This document shows positions 17,497 to 26,354 of a DNA stretch of 64,000 bases, piece after piece. Origin of the DNA: Gammaproteobacteria bacterium (lineage in GTDB: Bacteria > Pseudomonadota > Gammaproteobacteria > HTCC5015); assembly GCA_028284675.1 (NCBI GenBank), contig JANQRI010000008.1, positions 62,001 through 126,000 of the forward strand. The letters run 5' to 3'. Position numbers and translations under genes: made by a program. Positions within the stretch are counted from its first letter, which is position 1. Every line of letters starts with the position of its first letter. The notes beneath the pieces were generated by a model. The model had not been told where the DNA came from. It ran no database searches and saw nothing but the letters and a program-made list of their open reading frames with translations.

Positions 17497-18489
17497 ATGA
17501 CCACACTGACTTACAAACCTGACGGTGAAGAACAAGCCTTTGCCATCAACCTAAATGAAGGAGAAACGGTCCTCGATGGACTGTTACGCCATGGGCATGA
17601 TGTTCCGCACGGATGCCGTGCGGGCATTTGCCAAAGCTGCATCATCGCAAGCGACAGCGATAATATACCGGAGCGTGCACAGCAGGGACTGAAGGAAACA
17701 CATAAAAAACTGGGTTATTTTCTAAGCTGCAGCTGCGTGCCATCCGCACCCATGAGTCTGCACCCGGCGCGACTTGATGCCGCAAAAAAAACCGCAAAAG
17801 TTTTGGAAAAAACACATTTATCCGACAACATTGTGCGGTTACGTGTTGAAAAAGTTTTTGATTACAGACCCGGGCAATTCGCGACAATCTGGAAAGACCA
17901 ACACATCGCACGCAGTTACTCAATTGCAAGCCTGCCGGCGAATGAGCAGTTTATCGAGTTTCATATAAAAAGGATTCCTGAGGGCTGTTTCAGCAGCTGG
18001 GCCTATGATGAGTTGACAGAAGGTCATGAAATTCAGCTCCAGGGCCCTCTAGGTGAATGCTTTTATGTGAAATCCGATACTGAACAGGCATTATTTTTAG
18101 CCGGCATCGGCACTGGTCTGGCACCACTTTACGGGATCGTGCGGGATGCACTGCAGCAAGGCCATACCGGAAACATCGACTTGGTTATTGCTGCGAAACA
18201 ATCGGAAAGCTACTATCTGGTTGAGCCACTGCTGCAGATGGAAGAGCGATTTCCACAACTCCATATTCACTTCATCAGCCAGAAAATCACCCAAAGATGG
18301 CCCACGAACAACCTGATAGAAGGCGATGTTTATGATGAGATCAAAAAACTGGTGCCGGATTTCAAACACCGCAAAGTGTTTCTATGCGGTGCTGAAAGCT
18401 TTGTCAGAAAAATGAAAAAACAATGTTTTCTTGCCGGTGCCAATATGCGGGATATTTTATCTGATCCATTTCTGGCATTCGGCGCTTAG
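17497..18489 (+). CDS. Ferredoxin-type NAD(P)H oxidoreductase ([2Fe-2S]-FAD-NAD domains)
   Basis: 330 residues. An N-terminal plant-type ferredoxin domain (about 1-92) has cluster cysteines Cys40, Cys45, Cys48 and Cys78. The FAD domain follows with ARSYSIAS, and the NAD domain with AGIGTGLAPLYGI and a C-terminal FLCGAESFVRKMK segment. This order is that of oxygenase electron-transfer components (phenol hydroxylase or CDP-6-deoxyglucoseen reductase type). No oxygenase gene is nearby. The immediate upstream neighbour is the truncated hemoglobin, making that its probable electron acceptor. The last four bases overlap the end of the convergent transglutaminase gene. Confidence 0.9.
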   Translation: MTTLTYKPDGEEQAFAINLNEGETVLDGLLRHGHDVPHGCRAGICQSCIIASDSDNIPERAQQGLKETHKKLGYFLSCSCVPSAPMSLHPARLDAAKKTAKVLEKTHLSDNIVRLRVEKVFDYRPGQFATIWKDQHIARSYSIASLPANEQFIEFHIKRIPEGCFSSWAYDELTEGHEIQLQGPLGECFYVKSDTEQALFLAGIGTGLAPLYGIVRDALQQGHTGNIDLVIAAKQSESYYLVEPLLQMEERFPQLHIHFISQKITQRWPTNNLIEGDVYDEIKKLVPDFKHRKVFLCGAESFVRKMKKQCFLAGANMRDILSDPFLAFGA

Positions 18490-21400
18490 TCAGTCTCAGC
18501 ACCTCTTAAATCAAGTGTGTATATATGCTCTGGATTTACTGTTGGCTCAGAAACATTTAACTCCCCTTGAGCATGCCCAAACGACTGAAAGCGAACAGCA
18601 CGACGTGCTTCAGCCTCATTGGCATTAACCGGAAAAGTCTCATAGTTGCGCCCACCCGGGTGAGATACATAGTATCTGCAACCACCGATTGCCCGCCGGT
18701 TGCGGGTGTCAACGATATTGAACACTAGCGGTGTATTCGTATCGAGTGTCGGGTGCAATGCGGAAAACGGCGCCCAGGCTTTATAACGTATCCCAGCAAC
18801 GGAAACACCGGGCTTGCCGGTAGCATGCAACGGCACACGAACACCATTACAGCTTATAAGGTAACGATCTCCTAAAGGGTTATTAAAACTAATCTGTAAG
18901 CGTTCAACCGATGAATCGACATAACGCGCAGTGCCCTGCCCGGTCGCTTCTTCACCAAGCACATGCCAGGGCTCTATCGCACCGCGCAAATCCAGCTGAA
19001 ACGAACCGGTATTGACTTTACCGTAATACGGAAAGCGGAATTCAAAAAACGGCTCATACCAACCAAGCTCAAACGGATATCCTGCCGTGCGCAGATGCTC
19101 AATCACATCTTTGAAATCCTCCCAAAGGTAGTGCGGTAACATAAAACGATCATGCAACTCACAACCCCATCGAATCAACTTTCGCTTATAAGGCTCCTGC
19201 CAAAAATGTGTCAGCAGACCCCGCAGCAGTAACATCTGAGCCGCACTCATATGCGCATGCGGAGGCATTTCAAAATTACGAAACTCAAGCAAACCAAGAC
19301 GGCCGGTCGCACTGTCCGGCGAATATAATTTATCAATACAAAATTCAGCGCGGTGCGTATTGCCTGTCAGGTCAACCAGGAAATTGCGCAATACCCGGTC
19401 TACCAGCCAGGGCTTGTCATTTTCCATGCCCGGCTTTGTTTTTGGCAACTGCCTGAATGCAAGCTCCAGCTCATAAAGATTATCATCACGCGCCTCGTCA
19501 ACCCGCGGCGCCTGACTGGTCGGCCCTATAAACATACCGGAAAACAAATATGACAAACTTGGATGGTGCTGCCAGAATGTAATTAAACTGCGCAATAAAT
19601 CCGGGCGACGCAAAAAAGGACTGTCCTCGGCAACAGCGGCACCCAAAGTCACGTGGTTGCCGCCACCGGTACCGGTATGGCGCCCGTCAAGCATGAATTT
19701 TTCCGTACTTAGCCGGGACTGCCGCGCATCTTCATATAAGGCTTCAGTATTGGCAACCAGCTCCGCCCAGTTTTTCGCGGGCTGCACATTAACCTCAATG
19801 ACTCCCGGGTCCGGTGTAACCTGAAGTTTTTGTAAACGCGGGTCCCGCGGCGGCTCATACCCCTCAAGCACTATTGGCTTTTGCAGCTCTTCAGCGGTTG
19901 CCTCTATAACTGAAATCAGCTCAATGCAATGCTCCAGATGTGTTAACGGAGGCAGAAACACATACAATTTGCCGTCACGCGGCTCCACACAAAGCGCTGA
20001 ATGTATAATGCGGGAATCCTCAGTCTGCTGCCGGCTTTCCTCTGTATGCATAGCAGCACCCCCGGACGGGATTAAATTCTTATTTGATCTTGCTGCCAAA
20101 GGCGCCCTGCGCTCAAAAGGGTCACGCTCCGGCACCGGCTCACGATCTTCAGGGGCTGTCCAGTGCAGGCTATCCAACGGCAGGCGCAAACCCATGGGTG
20201 AATCACCTGACTGCAAAAGCATCCGTCCGCCTTTAAACTTCCATGCAGTTGATAACCAGGTGTGCGAACTCTCAGAATCCTGCTGACATTTCAACGGCAA
20301 TGCAAAACCAACTTTATGATCAATACCGCGTTGAAATAATTTACGCAGACGATCGCGTTCCACCGGGTCTTCCAGTTTACTATCAAAAATATCAACATTT
20401 TCCGGCAACCGTCCTTCACGCCAAAGCAGATAATAAGTATCTTCATAGCCGGGCTGGATATTATCAGCATCTACTTTCAGCGCAGCAGCCAGCTTGCACA
20501 TGAACTGCTCAGCATCGGTCACTGTGTAGTCATAATCCTTTGCTTCTTCCGCGATCAAATCCGGATTACCCCATAATGGCACATTGTCGTTGCGCCAAAA
20601 CACTGATAAAGCCCAGCGCGGCAACTGCTCCCCCGGATACCATTTGCCCTGCCCATAATGCAACAGACCACCCGTTGTGAAACGCCCGGCCAAACGTTTT
20701 AACAGATGATTTGCCAGACGTCGCTTGTCTTTGCCCAAAGCTGCTGTATTCCATTGCGGGCTTTGCATATCGTCAGTCGAGACAAAAGTCGGCTCCCCAC
20801 CCATGGTCAGGCGCACATCGTGCGCTTCCAACTCTGCATCCAGCTCATTACCGAACCGCATGATCCGCCGCCATTGTTCATCACTAAAAGGTTTCGTGAC
20901 ACGCGGGTCTTCATGAAAACGCATAACTTCATTGGAGAAACTGAAATCCACCGCGCAAGGGTCTGTAGTACCGGCAATGGGCGCTGCACTTGCCGGATAC
21001 GGCGCACAGGCAAGCGGAATATGGCCTTCACCAGCCAATAAACCCGATGTAGGGTCCAGCCCAATCCAGCCTGCCCCTGGAATATACACCTCTGCCCAGG
21101 CATGCAAATCGGTAAAATCAGCGGTCGGACCGTCAGGGCCGTCCAGTGCTTTCTGATCCGCAACCAACTGCACCAGGTAGCCGGAAACAAACCTTGCCGC
21201 AAGACCCAGATGCCTTAATATCTGCACCAGCAACCACGCAGAATCCCGGCAAGACCCGGTTTTGAGCCTGAGTGTCTCTTCACAGCTTTGCACACCGGCT
21301 TCCATACGAATCCCATAACCAATATCCATTTGCAGGCTTTGATTAAGGCCCACCAGAAAATCCACGATCCGGCAGGGGCTGCGATCAACCTGCTGAACAC

Positions 21401-21788
21401 AGCTCAACAATAAAGGCCCGCGCTCATCGATCTCCAGATAAGGCATTAAATCTCTTTTCAATTGAGGTTCGTATTCCAGCGGAAACTTCTCAGCGGACTC
21501 ATCAACAAAAAAATCGAACGGGTTTATGACGGTCATATCAGCGATCAGCTCGACACTGATATTCAAACTCTTTGCCTTCTCCGGAAACACCAGCCGGGCA
21601 AGATAATTACCGAAAGGGTCCTGTTGCCAATTGATAAAATGATCAGCCGGTTCAACATTAAGCGAATACCCGGATACCGGCGTGCGACAATGTGGTGCAG
21701 GGCGTAAACGAATAACATGCGGCCCTATACCAACCTGTTTGTCAAAACGGTATTGTGTTTTGTGTTGTAAAGCAATTTTGATACTCAT
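18486..21788 (-). CDS. Transglutaminase-like protein with DUF2126 domain, Anbu-island member
   Basis: 1100 residues from the ATG that gives MSIKIALQHKTQYRF; a longer reading from 21884 would overlap the divergent gene. Order: bacterial transglutaminase N-terminal beta region (about 1-95), transglutaminase-like core with Cys180 (GSCRDSAW), His229 (LHAWAEVY) and Asp245 (DPTSG), then a long DUF2126 domain (about 330-1095) beginning at the MGGEPTFVS motif. The catalytic triad is complete. Such proteins are encoded with circularly permuted ATP-grasp, alpha-E and Anbu genes, an association thought to make, attach or remove a peptide-like product, although the product is unknown. It is transcribed divergently from the ATP-grasp gene with a 105-base gap. 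Confidence 0.9.
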   Translation of the reverse strand: MSIKIALQHKTQYRFDKQVGIGPHVIRLRPAPHCRTPVSGYSLNVEPADHFINWQQDPFGNYLARLVFPEKAKSLNISVELIADMTVINPFDFFVDESAEKFPLEYEPQLKRDLMPYLEIDERGPLLLSCVQQVDRSPCRIVDFLVGLNQSLQMDIGYGIRMEAGVQSCEETLRLKTGSCRDSAWLLVQILRHLGLAARFVSGYLVQLVADQKALDGPDGPTADFTDLHAWAEVYIPGAGWIGLDPTSGLLAGEGHIPLACAPYPASAAPIAGTTDPCAVDFSFSNEVMRFHEDPRVTKPFSDEQWRRIMRFGNELDAELEAHDVRLTMGGEPTFVSTDDMQSPQWNTAALGKDKRRLANHLLKRLAGRFTTGGLLHYGQGKWYPGEQLPRWALSVFWRNDNVPLWGNPDLIAEEAKDYDYTVTDAEQFMCKLAAALKVDADNIQPGYEDTYYLLWREGRLPENVDIFDSKLEDPVERDRLRKLFQRGIDHKVGFALPLKCQQDSESSHTWLSTAWKFKGGRMLLQSGDSPMGLRLPLDSLHWTAPEDREPVPERDPFERRAPLAARSNKNLIPSGGAAMHTEESRQQTEDSRIIHSALCVEPRDGKLYVFLPPLTHLEHCIELISVIEATAEELQKPIVLEGYEPPRDPRLQKLQVTPDPGVIEVNVQPAKNWAELVANTEALYEDARQSRLSTEKFMLDGRHTGTGGGNHVTLGAAVAEDSPFLRRPDLLRSLITFWQHHPSLSYLFSGMFIGPTSQAPRVDEARDDNLYELELAFRQLPKTKPGMENDKPWLVDRVLRNFLVDLTGNTHRAEFCIDKLYSPDSATGRLGLLEFRNFEMPPHAHMSAAQMLLLRGLLTHFWQEPYKRKLIRWGCELHDRFMLPHYLWEDFKDVIEHLRTAGYPFELGWYEPFFEFRFPYYGKVNTGSFQLDLRGAIEPWHVLGEEATGQGTARYVDSSVERLQISFNNPLGDRYLISCNGVRVPLHATGKPGVSVAGIRYKAWAPFSALHPTLDTNTPLVFNIVDTRNRRAIGGCRYYVSHPGGRNYETFPVNANEAEARRAVRFQSFGHAQGELNVSEPTVNPEHIYTLDLRGAETD

Positions 21789-21893
21789 AATGCCGGGGAT
21801 TATCTGCTGTAAATCAATGATCGGGCAAGCACTATCTTTGGCTTTTTGATAAAGTATCGATTGACCTGCCAACACTTTAAACAATCAATACCG

Positions 21894-23336
21894 ATGGGCA
21901 TCAACTGGAAAGAATACAAAACAGAGTTATTTTATGATGAACTCATCAGTGCGGGCGGCCGGCCACGGAAACCTGCCCGGGCTTTGATCAGCTATTTGCG
22001 CGGCCTCAAAGACAGCGAGATCACCGACCGAAAGCTCGCCGCTGAACTGGCAATCAAAACCATGGGCATTACATTCACCGTTTACAGCGATGCCGGTAAT
22101 ATCGACAGAGACTGGCCATTCGATATTATCCCGCGCACGATCGGTGCCGCTGAGTGGTCAATTACTGAAAGCGGATTAAAACAGCGACTCATCGCGCTGA
22201 ACCACTTTATCGATGATATCTATAATGACCAGAAAATCTTAAAAGATAAAGTCATCCCCAAAGAGCTGATCTTAAAATCAAAAAACTTCCGAAAGCAGTG
22301 TGTCGGCATGAAACCCGTTGGCAATGTTTGGGCCCATATTTGCGGCACCGACCTGATACGTGACAAAGACGGAAAGTTTTATGTGCTGGAAGATAATCTG
22401 CGGGTCCCTTCCGGTGTGTCGTATATGCTCGAAAATCGTGAAGTCACAAAACGGGTATTCCCCGAAATCTTTGCCGATCAGACGATATTACCGGTAACCG
22501 ACTATCCCACACAATTATTCGACACACTGGCCGCGATATCACCCCGCCCGCTGGATTACCCCGAAGTCGTTGTGCTGACTCCGGGAATATACAACTCAGC
22601 CTATTTCGAGCACGCTTATCTCGCACAACGCATGGGCGCAGAACTGGTCGAGGGTAGTGACCTGGTGGTCGAGGATGACAAAGTATATATGCGCACTATT
22701 CATGGCCTATCACCGGTCGACGTGATTTACAGACGCATCGATGATTTGTTTCTTGACCCGGAAACATTTGACAAAGATTCATTGCTGGGAGTACCCGGAC
22801 TCATGCGCGCCTGGTTAAAAGGCAATGTCGCATTGGCCAATGCTCCGGGTGCCGGTGTGGCTGATGACAAGGTCATTTACACTTATATTCCGGATATCAT
22901 TAAATACTATCTAAACGAGAACCCCATCCTGCCGAATGTACCCAGCTATCAGTGCATAGAGCCTGAACAACTAAAATACGTGCTCGCAAATTTAAGCGAA
23001 CTGGTTGTCAAACCGGCCAATGAATCCGGCGGTTACGGCATGCTGATGGGCCCGCAAGCCAGCAAGAAACAATGCCAGGATTTTGCGAAACTGATTAAAG
23101 CGAACCCCCGCAACTACATTGCACAACCGTTGATTTCATTATCAACCACACCGGTACTGTGCGAGGATCGGGTTGAACCGCGGCATGTCGACTTAAGACC
23201 CTTCATTCTGCAGGGCAGCCAGCAAACCTATGTCACCGCCGGAGGCCTGACCCGGGTTGCCATGCAAAAAGGCTCATTTATCGTCAACTCATCACAGGGT
23301 GGCGGCAGCAAAGACACCTGGATAGTCGCGGAGTAA
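21894..23336 (+). CDS. Circularly permuted type 2 ATP-grasp protein
   Basis: 480 residues from the ATG giving MGINWKEYKTELFYDELI, the usual family start; a further ATG at 21846 adds 16 atypical residues. The family markers LEDNLRVPSGVSYMLENR, VIYRRIDDLFLDP and KPANESGGYGMLMG are all visible and carry the predicted ATP and Mg contacts. ATP-grasp enzymes activate a carboxylate as acyl phosphate and ligate it to an amine, so a peptide-bond-forming step is likely. Six bases separate it from the alpha-E gene, indicating an operon. Its substrate is unknown across the family. Confidence 0.93.
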   Translation: MGINWKEYKTELFYDELISAGGRPRKPARALISYLRGLKDSEITDRKLAAELAIKTMGITFTVYSDAGNIDRDWPFDIIPRTIGAAEWSITESGLKQRLIALNHFIDDIYNDQKILKDKVIPKELILKSKNFRKQCVGMKPVGNVWAHICGTDLIRDKDGKFYVLEDNLRVPSGVSYMLENREVTKRVFPEIFADQTILPVTDYPTQLFDTLAAISPRPLDYPEVVVLTPGIYNSAYFEHAYLAQRMGAELVEGSDLVVEDDKVYMRTIHGLSPVDVIYRRIDDLFLDPETFDKDSLLGVPGLMRAWLKGNVALANAPGAGVADDKVIYTYIPDIIKYYLNENPILPNVPSYQCIEPEQLKYVLANLSELVVKPANESGGYGMLMGPQASKKQCQDFAKLIKANPRNYIAQPLISLSTTPVLCEDRVEPRHVDLRPFILQGSQQTYVTAGGLTRVAMQKGSFIVNSSQGGGSKDTWIVAE

Positions 23337-23342
23337 CCGGAT

Positions 23343-24296
23343 ATGCTGGCCAGAGTCGCTGAAAGAGTTTATTGGTTAAGTCGCTATATGGAGCGCACTG
23401 AGAACAGTGCCAGACTGGTCAATGTATATTCCAATTTACTATTGGATCTACCTCGCGGCACAAAAGTCGGGTGGCGCACGCTGATCGACATCACCGGAAT
23501 TCATGAGCTATTTGATGAAAATCATGAGAGCGCTGATGAACGCCAGGTGATTAAATATCTACTGGCTGACAAAAACAACCCTTCTTCACTTATAAACTCT
23601 TTGGCACTGGCACGTGAAAACGCCCGCACAACACGTGAGATCATGCCTTCCGAAGCCTGGGAACTGATTAACGATTTGTATCACTACACTAAAGAGAACA
23701 CGAATAAAGGCATCGGCCGGACCGGACGCCATGCGTTTCTAAATAAAATCATCAATGCCTCACAACAACTAACCGGCCTGTTGGCAGGCTCGGTCAGCCA
23801 TGATCGTGTTTATGACTTTGTGGTACTGGGCCGGAATATTGAACGCGCGGATATGACCAGCCGTATAATAGACACCGGCGCCGCCAACCTTTCGCTGAGT
23901 ATCGAACAACTTAAGGATGAAGAAACCCTTCCATACGAAAATAGTTTATGGATGAGCGTACTTCGATCTTTAAGTGCTTATCAAATGTACCGCCAACATG
24001 TTCACGACCGGGTCAACGGGGATGATGTTGTAGACTTTTTATTGCGCAACGCGGATTTCCCCCGAGCCGTATTGCACTGCCTGCAATCTCTGACAAACGC
24101 AATAGAGCGCCTGCCAAACAATGAAGAAAGCCTCAGGGTCATCGCCGGGTTGCAACGCCGGGTGTCAGAGCTAAACATCGAAAAAATATTACGCAAAGCA
24201 AACTTGCATGAGTTTATAGATTCACTGCAAGCCGATATTGCAGATGTACATAATGCAGTTTCAAAAACCTGGTTCCTGCCGGTCACGGAAGCTTAG
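23343..24296 (+). CDS. Alpha-E domain protein (DUF403)
   Basis: 317 residues, nearly all helical. It starts MLARVAERVYWLSRYMERTE, the highly typical alpha-E opening, and covers the whole family length. Alpha-E proteins accompany circularly permuted ATP-grasp and transglutaminase genes; their biochemical role is not established, and structural scaffolding of the ligase is a common suggestion. It lies six bases after the ATP-grasp gene and 45 bases before the metallopeptidase gene. Confidence 0.93.
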   Translation: MLARVAERVYWLSRYMERTENSARLVNVYSNLLLDLPRGTKVGWRTLIDITGIHELFDENHESADERQVIKYLLADKNNPSSLINSLALARENARTTREIMPSEAWELINDLYHYTKENTNKGIGRTGRHAFLNKIINASQQLTGLLAGSVSHDRVYDFVVLGRNIERADMTSRIIDTGAANLSLSIEQLKDEETLPYENSLWMSVLRSLSAYQMYRQHVHDRVNGDDVVDFLLRNADFPRAVLHCLQSLTNAIERLPNNEESLRVIAGLQRRVSELNIEKILRKANLHEFIDSLQADIADVHNAVSKTWFLPVTEA

Positions 24297-24341
24297 AGTC
24301 AGTTTACATTAATGGCATCAGGTCTGAAATAAAATCGCTTT

Positions 24342-25391
24342 ATGAAAAACTTCAAATGTGACTGCGGGCAAACCGTCTATTTCGAAAATACTTATTGCCA
24401 GCGGTGTAAAAAAACGCTGGGATATGATCCACAAACCGCGAAAATAATCGCACTTAAAAAAACAGGACCGGATACCTGGTTAACAACCGACGGGCAGGCT
24501 TTCCAACCGTGCCGCAATTACCTTGAATATAATGTCTGTAATTGGCTGACGCAAAACGGGCAGGAATATTGCCCGGCCTGCCGCTTAAACAAAATGGTCC
24601 CCAGCTTGCACAAGCCGGAAAATCGCCGCGAATGGGCCGCACTGGAAACCGCGAAACGGCGACTCTTATATACCTTATATAGCTTAAAGCTTCCGGTAAT
24701 CAGTAAGCTTGACGACCCTGAACGAGGACTGGGATTTGCTTTCCTGGAAGACAAACGCCGAAACCCCAACGTTAAAGACGAGTATGTTTTGACCGGGCAT
24801 GCGAAAGGCCTGATTACCGTCAACCTGCTTGAAGCAGACAGCGCCAACCGTGAATGGTTACGACTCCATCTTGGAGAAGCATACCGCACTTTGCTGGGAC
24901 ACTTCCGTCACGAAAGCGGTCATTATTATTTCGATTTACTGATCAGAGACAGTAAACATATAGAAAATTTTCGCACCTTATTCGGAGACGAACGCGAGGA
25001 TTACGATACCGCATTGGCAAAATATTACGACAGTAATAACTTTGCAGATCCGGAGAACCGCTATATCAGCAGCTACTCTGCTGCACATCCGCTGGAAGAC
25101 TGGGCCGAAATCTGGGCGCATTATCTGCATATGATCGACACCCTTGAAACTGCCGCGACATACGATTTGCTGGATCACTCAATACTAGAACACCCGCTAA
25201 ACGATAGAATTAATGCGTGGGTAAAACTCAGTATGGCATTGAACGGCATGAACCGCAGCATGGGATTAAATGACGCCTACCCTTTTGTGTTATCGCCCAT
25301 CATTATTGAGAAGTTTCATTTTCTCCATTCGGTAATTTATCCCACATCGTCGCCCAATTCAGCGGCGGCAACTGCCGAAAAGCCTCTTTAA
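24342..25391 (+). CDS. Putative zinc-binding metallopeptidase with N-terminal zinc ribbons
   Basis: 349 residues. The first 30 residues carry a zinc ribbon (CDCG...CQRC), a second cysteine group lies around 52-85 (CRNYLEYNVC...CPAC), and the catalytic region has HESGH at 190-194 (His190, Glu191, His194), matching HExxH. This matches a family of predicted cytosolic zinc peptidases encoded in Anbu islands. It has no signal peptide. Its last 89 bases overlap the 3' end of the convergent Anbu gene, so both proteins share DNA at their C-termini. It probably processes the same unknown peptide-like product as its neighbours. Confidence 0.87.
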   Translation: MKNFKCDCGQTVYFENTYCQRCKKTLGYDPQTAKIIALKKTGPDTWLTTDGQAFQPCRNYLEYNVCNWLTQNGQEYCPACRLNKMVPSLHKPENRREWAALETAKRRLLYTLYSLKLPVISKLDDPERGLGFAFLEDKRRNPNVKDEYVLTGHAKGLITVNLLEADSANREWLRLHLGEAYRTLLGHFRHESGHYYFDLLIRDSKHIENFRTLFGDEREDYDTALAKYYDSNNFADPENRYISSYSAAHPLEDWAEIWAHYLHMIDTLETAATYDLLDHSILEHPLNDRINAWVKLSMALNGMNRSMGLNDAYPFVLSPIIIEKFHFLHSVIYPTSSPNSAAATAEKPL

Positions 25392-26064
25392 GGCGCTCAT
25401 CCCAGGCACGTTTCAAGTCACGCAGATAATCACTATCCTGCTCCATCCGGTGATAACGCTGCAACTGCAAACTGTTGGCTTCATAGATCAGCACTTCAAT
25501 TGGCGGACCAACGGTTAAATTACTGCGCATTGTTGAGTCCATCGACACTAATGCGCATACCGCAGCGGTATCGAGCAGTGTTTTCGGTTCAATTATACGG
25601 TCCAGAATAGGTTTGCCATACTTGCTCTCACCGATTTGCAAAAATGGGGTATCACTGGAAGTCTTGATATGATTACCCTGAGGGTAAACCATAGTGAGTT
25701 CCGGAGGTTTTCCCTGAATCTGCCCGCCCACGATGAAGTGGGCTTCATAAGCGGTTCCGTCCTGATTATATTTTGCCTGCTGCGCGATATTAACCTGGCC
25801 AATATAATCAGCCGCCGCCTCAATGGACGGAACATTCAGTAAATGGGTTACCGCATTGTCGTCAATATCCTTTTGCAGCTGTGAGATTACCGCCTGTGTC
25901 GTGGCCAAATTCCCCGAATTTAGCACTACAATCTGGCGCTCGCCATCCCTGCCAAAACGGGACATCTTACTGTAAGTACTGATTTGGTCGACCCCGGCAT
26001 TAGTCCGTGAATCAGAACAAAAAACGATGCCGGCCTCAACCGCAACTGCAACACAGTAAGTCAT
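25303..26064 (-). CDS. Anbu, proteasome beta-subunit homologue
   Basis: 253 residues, the typical Anbu size. The chain begins Met-Thr, so removing Met1 exposes the catalytic threonine; the proteasome-fold partners follow as Asp (SDSRTN, position 17 of the mature chain) and Lys (TYSKMSRFG, position 32). The family has a proteasome/HslV-like Ntn-hydrolase fold and forms open helical or ring assemblies rather than closed barrels. No ATPase unfoldase is encoded nearby. Association with transglutaminase, ATP-grasp and alpha-E genes is the recognised Anbu context. Convergent to the zinc peptidase with overlapping 3' ends. Confidence 0.93.
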   Translation of the reverse strand: MTYCVAVAVEAGIVFCSDSRTNAGVDQISTYSKMSRFGRDGERQIVVLNSGNLATTQAVISQLQKDIDDNAVTHLLNVPSIEAAADYIGQVNIAQQAKYNQDGTAYEAHFIVGGQIQGKPPELTMVYPQGNHIKTSSDTPFLQIGESKYGKPILDRIIEPKTLLDTAAVCALVSMDSTMRSNLTVGPPIEVLIYEANSLQLQRYHRMEQDSDYLRDLKRAWDERLKEAFRQLPPLNWATMWDKLPNGENETSQ

Positions 26065-26354
26065 ACTTCACCTTAATATAAAGAACAAAAAATATAATTT
26101 CTTAATATTCAATTATTTACAAAATATATATCGCCCGAAGACAGAAAATATTAACAGAAATCGGCCCACTGACGATAGCTGATTTTATAGTGAAATCCAC
26201 ATTTAGAGCGGCTCCAGGCTCACTGCGCCCAGATACGCAGAACGCTTATAATTAAAAGATAATAAAGTTAGGGGCCTGGACTTAACCCAAAGCATGGTGG
26301 ATAGTTTCTGTATAAAGTAGAATAACGAAACTCAGATGACTATTTAACGGACAG

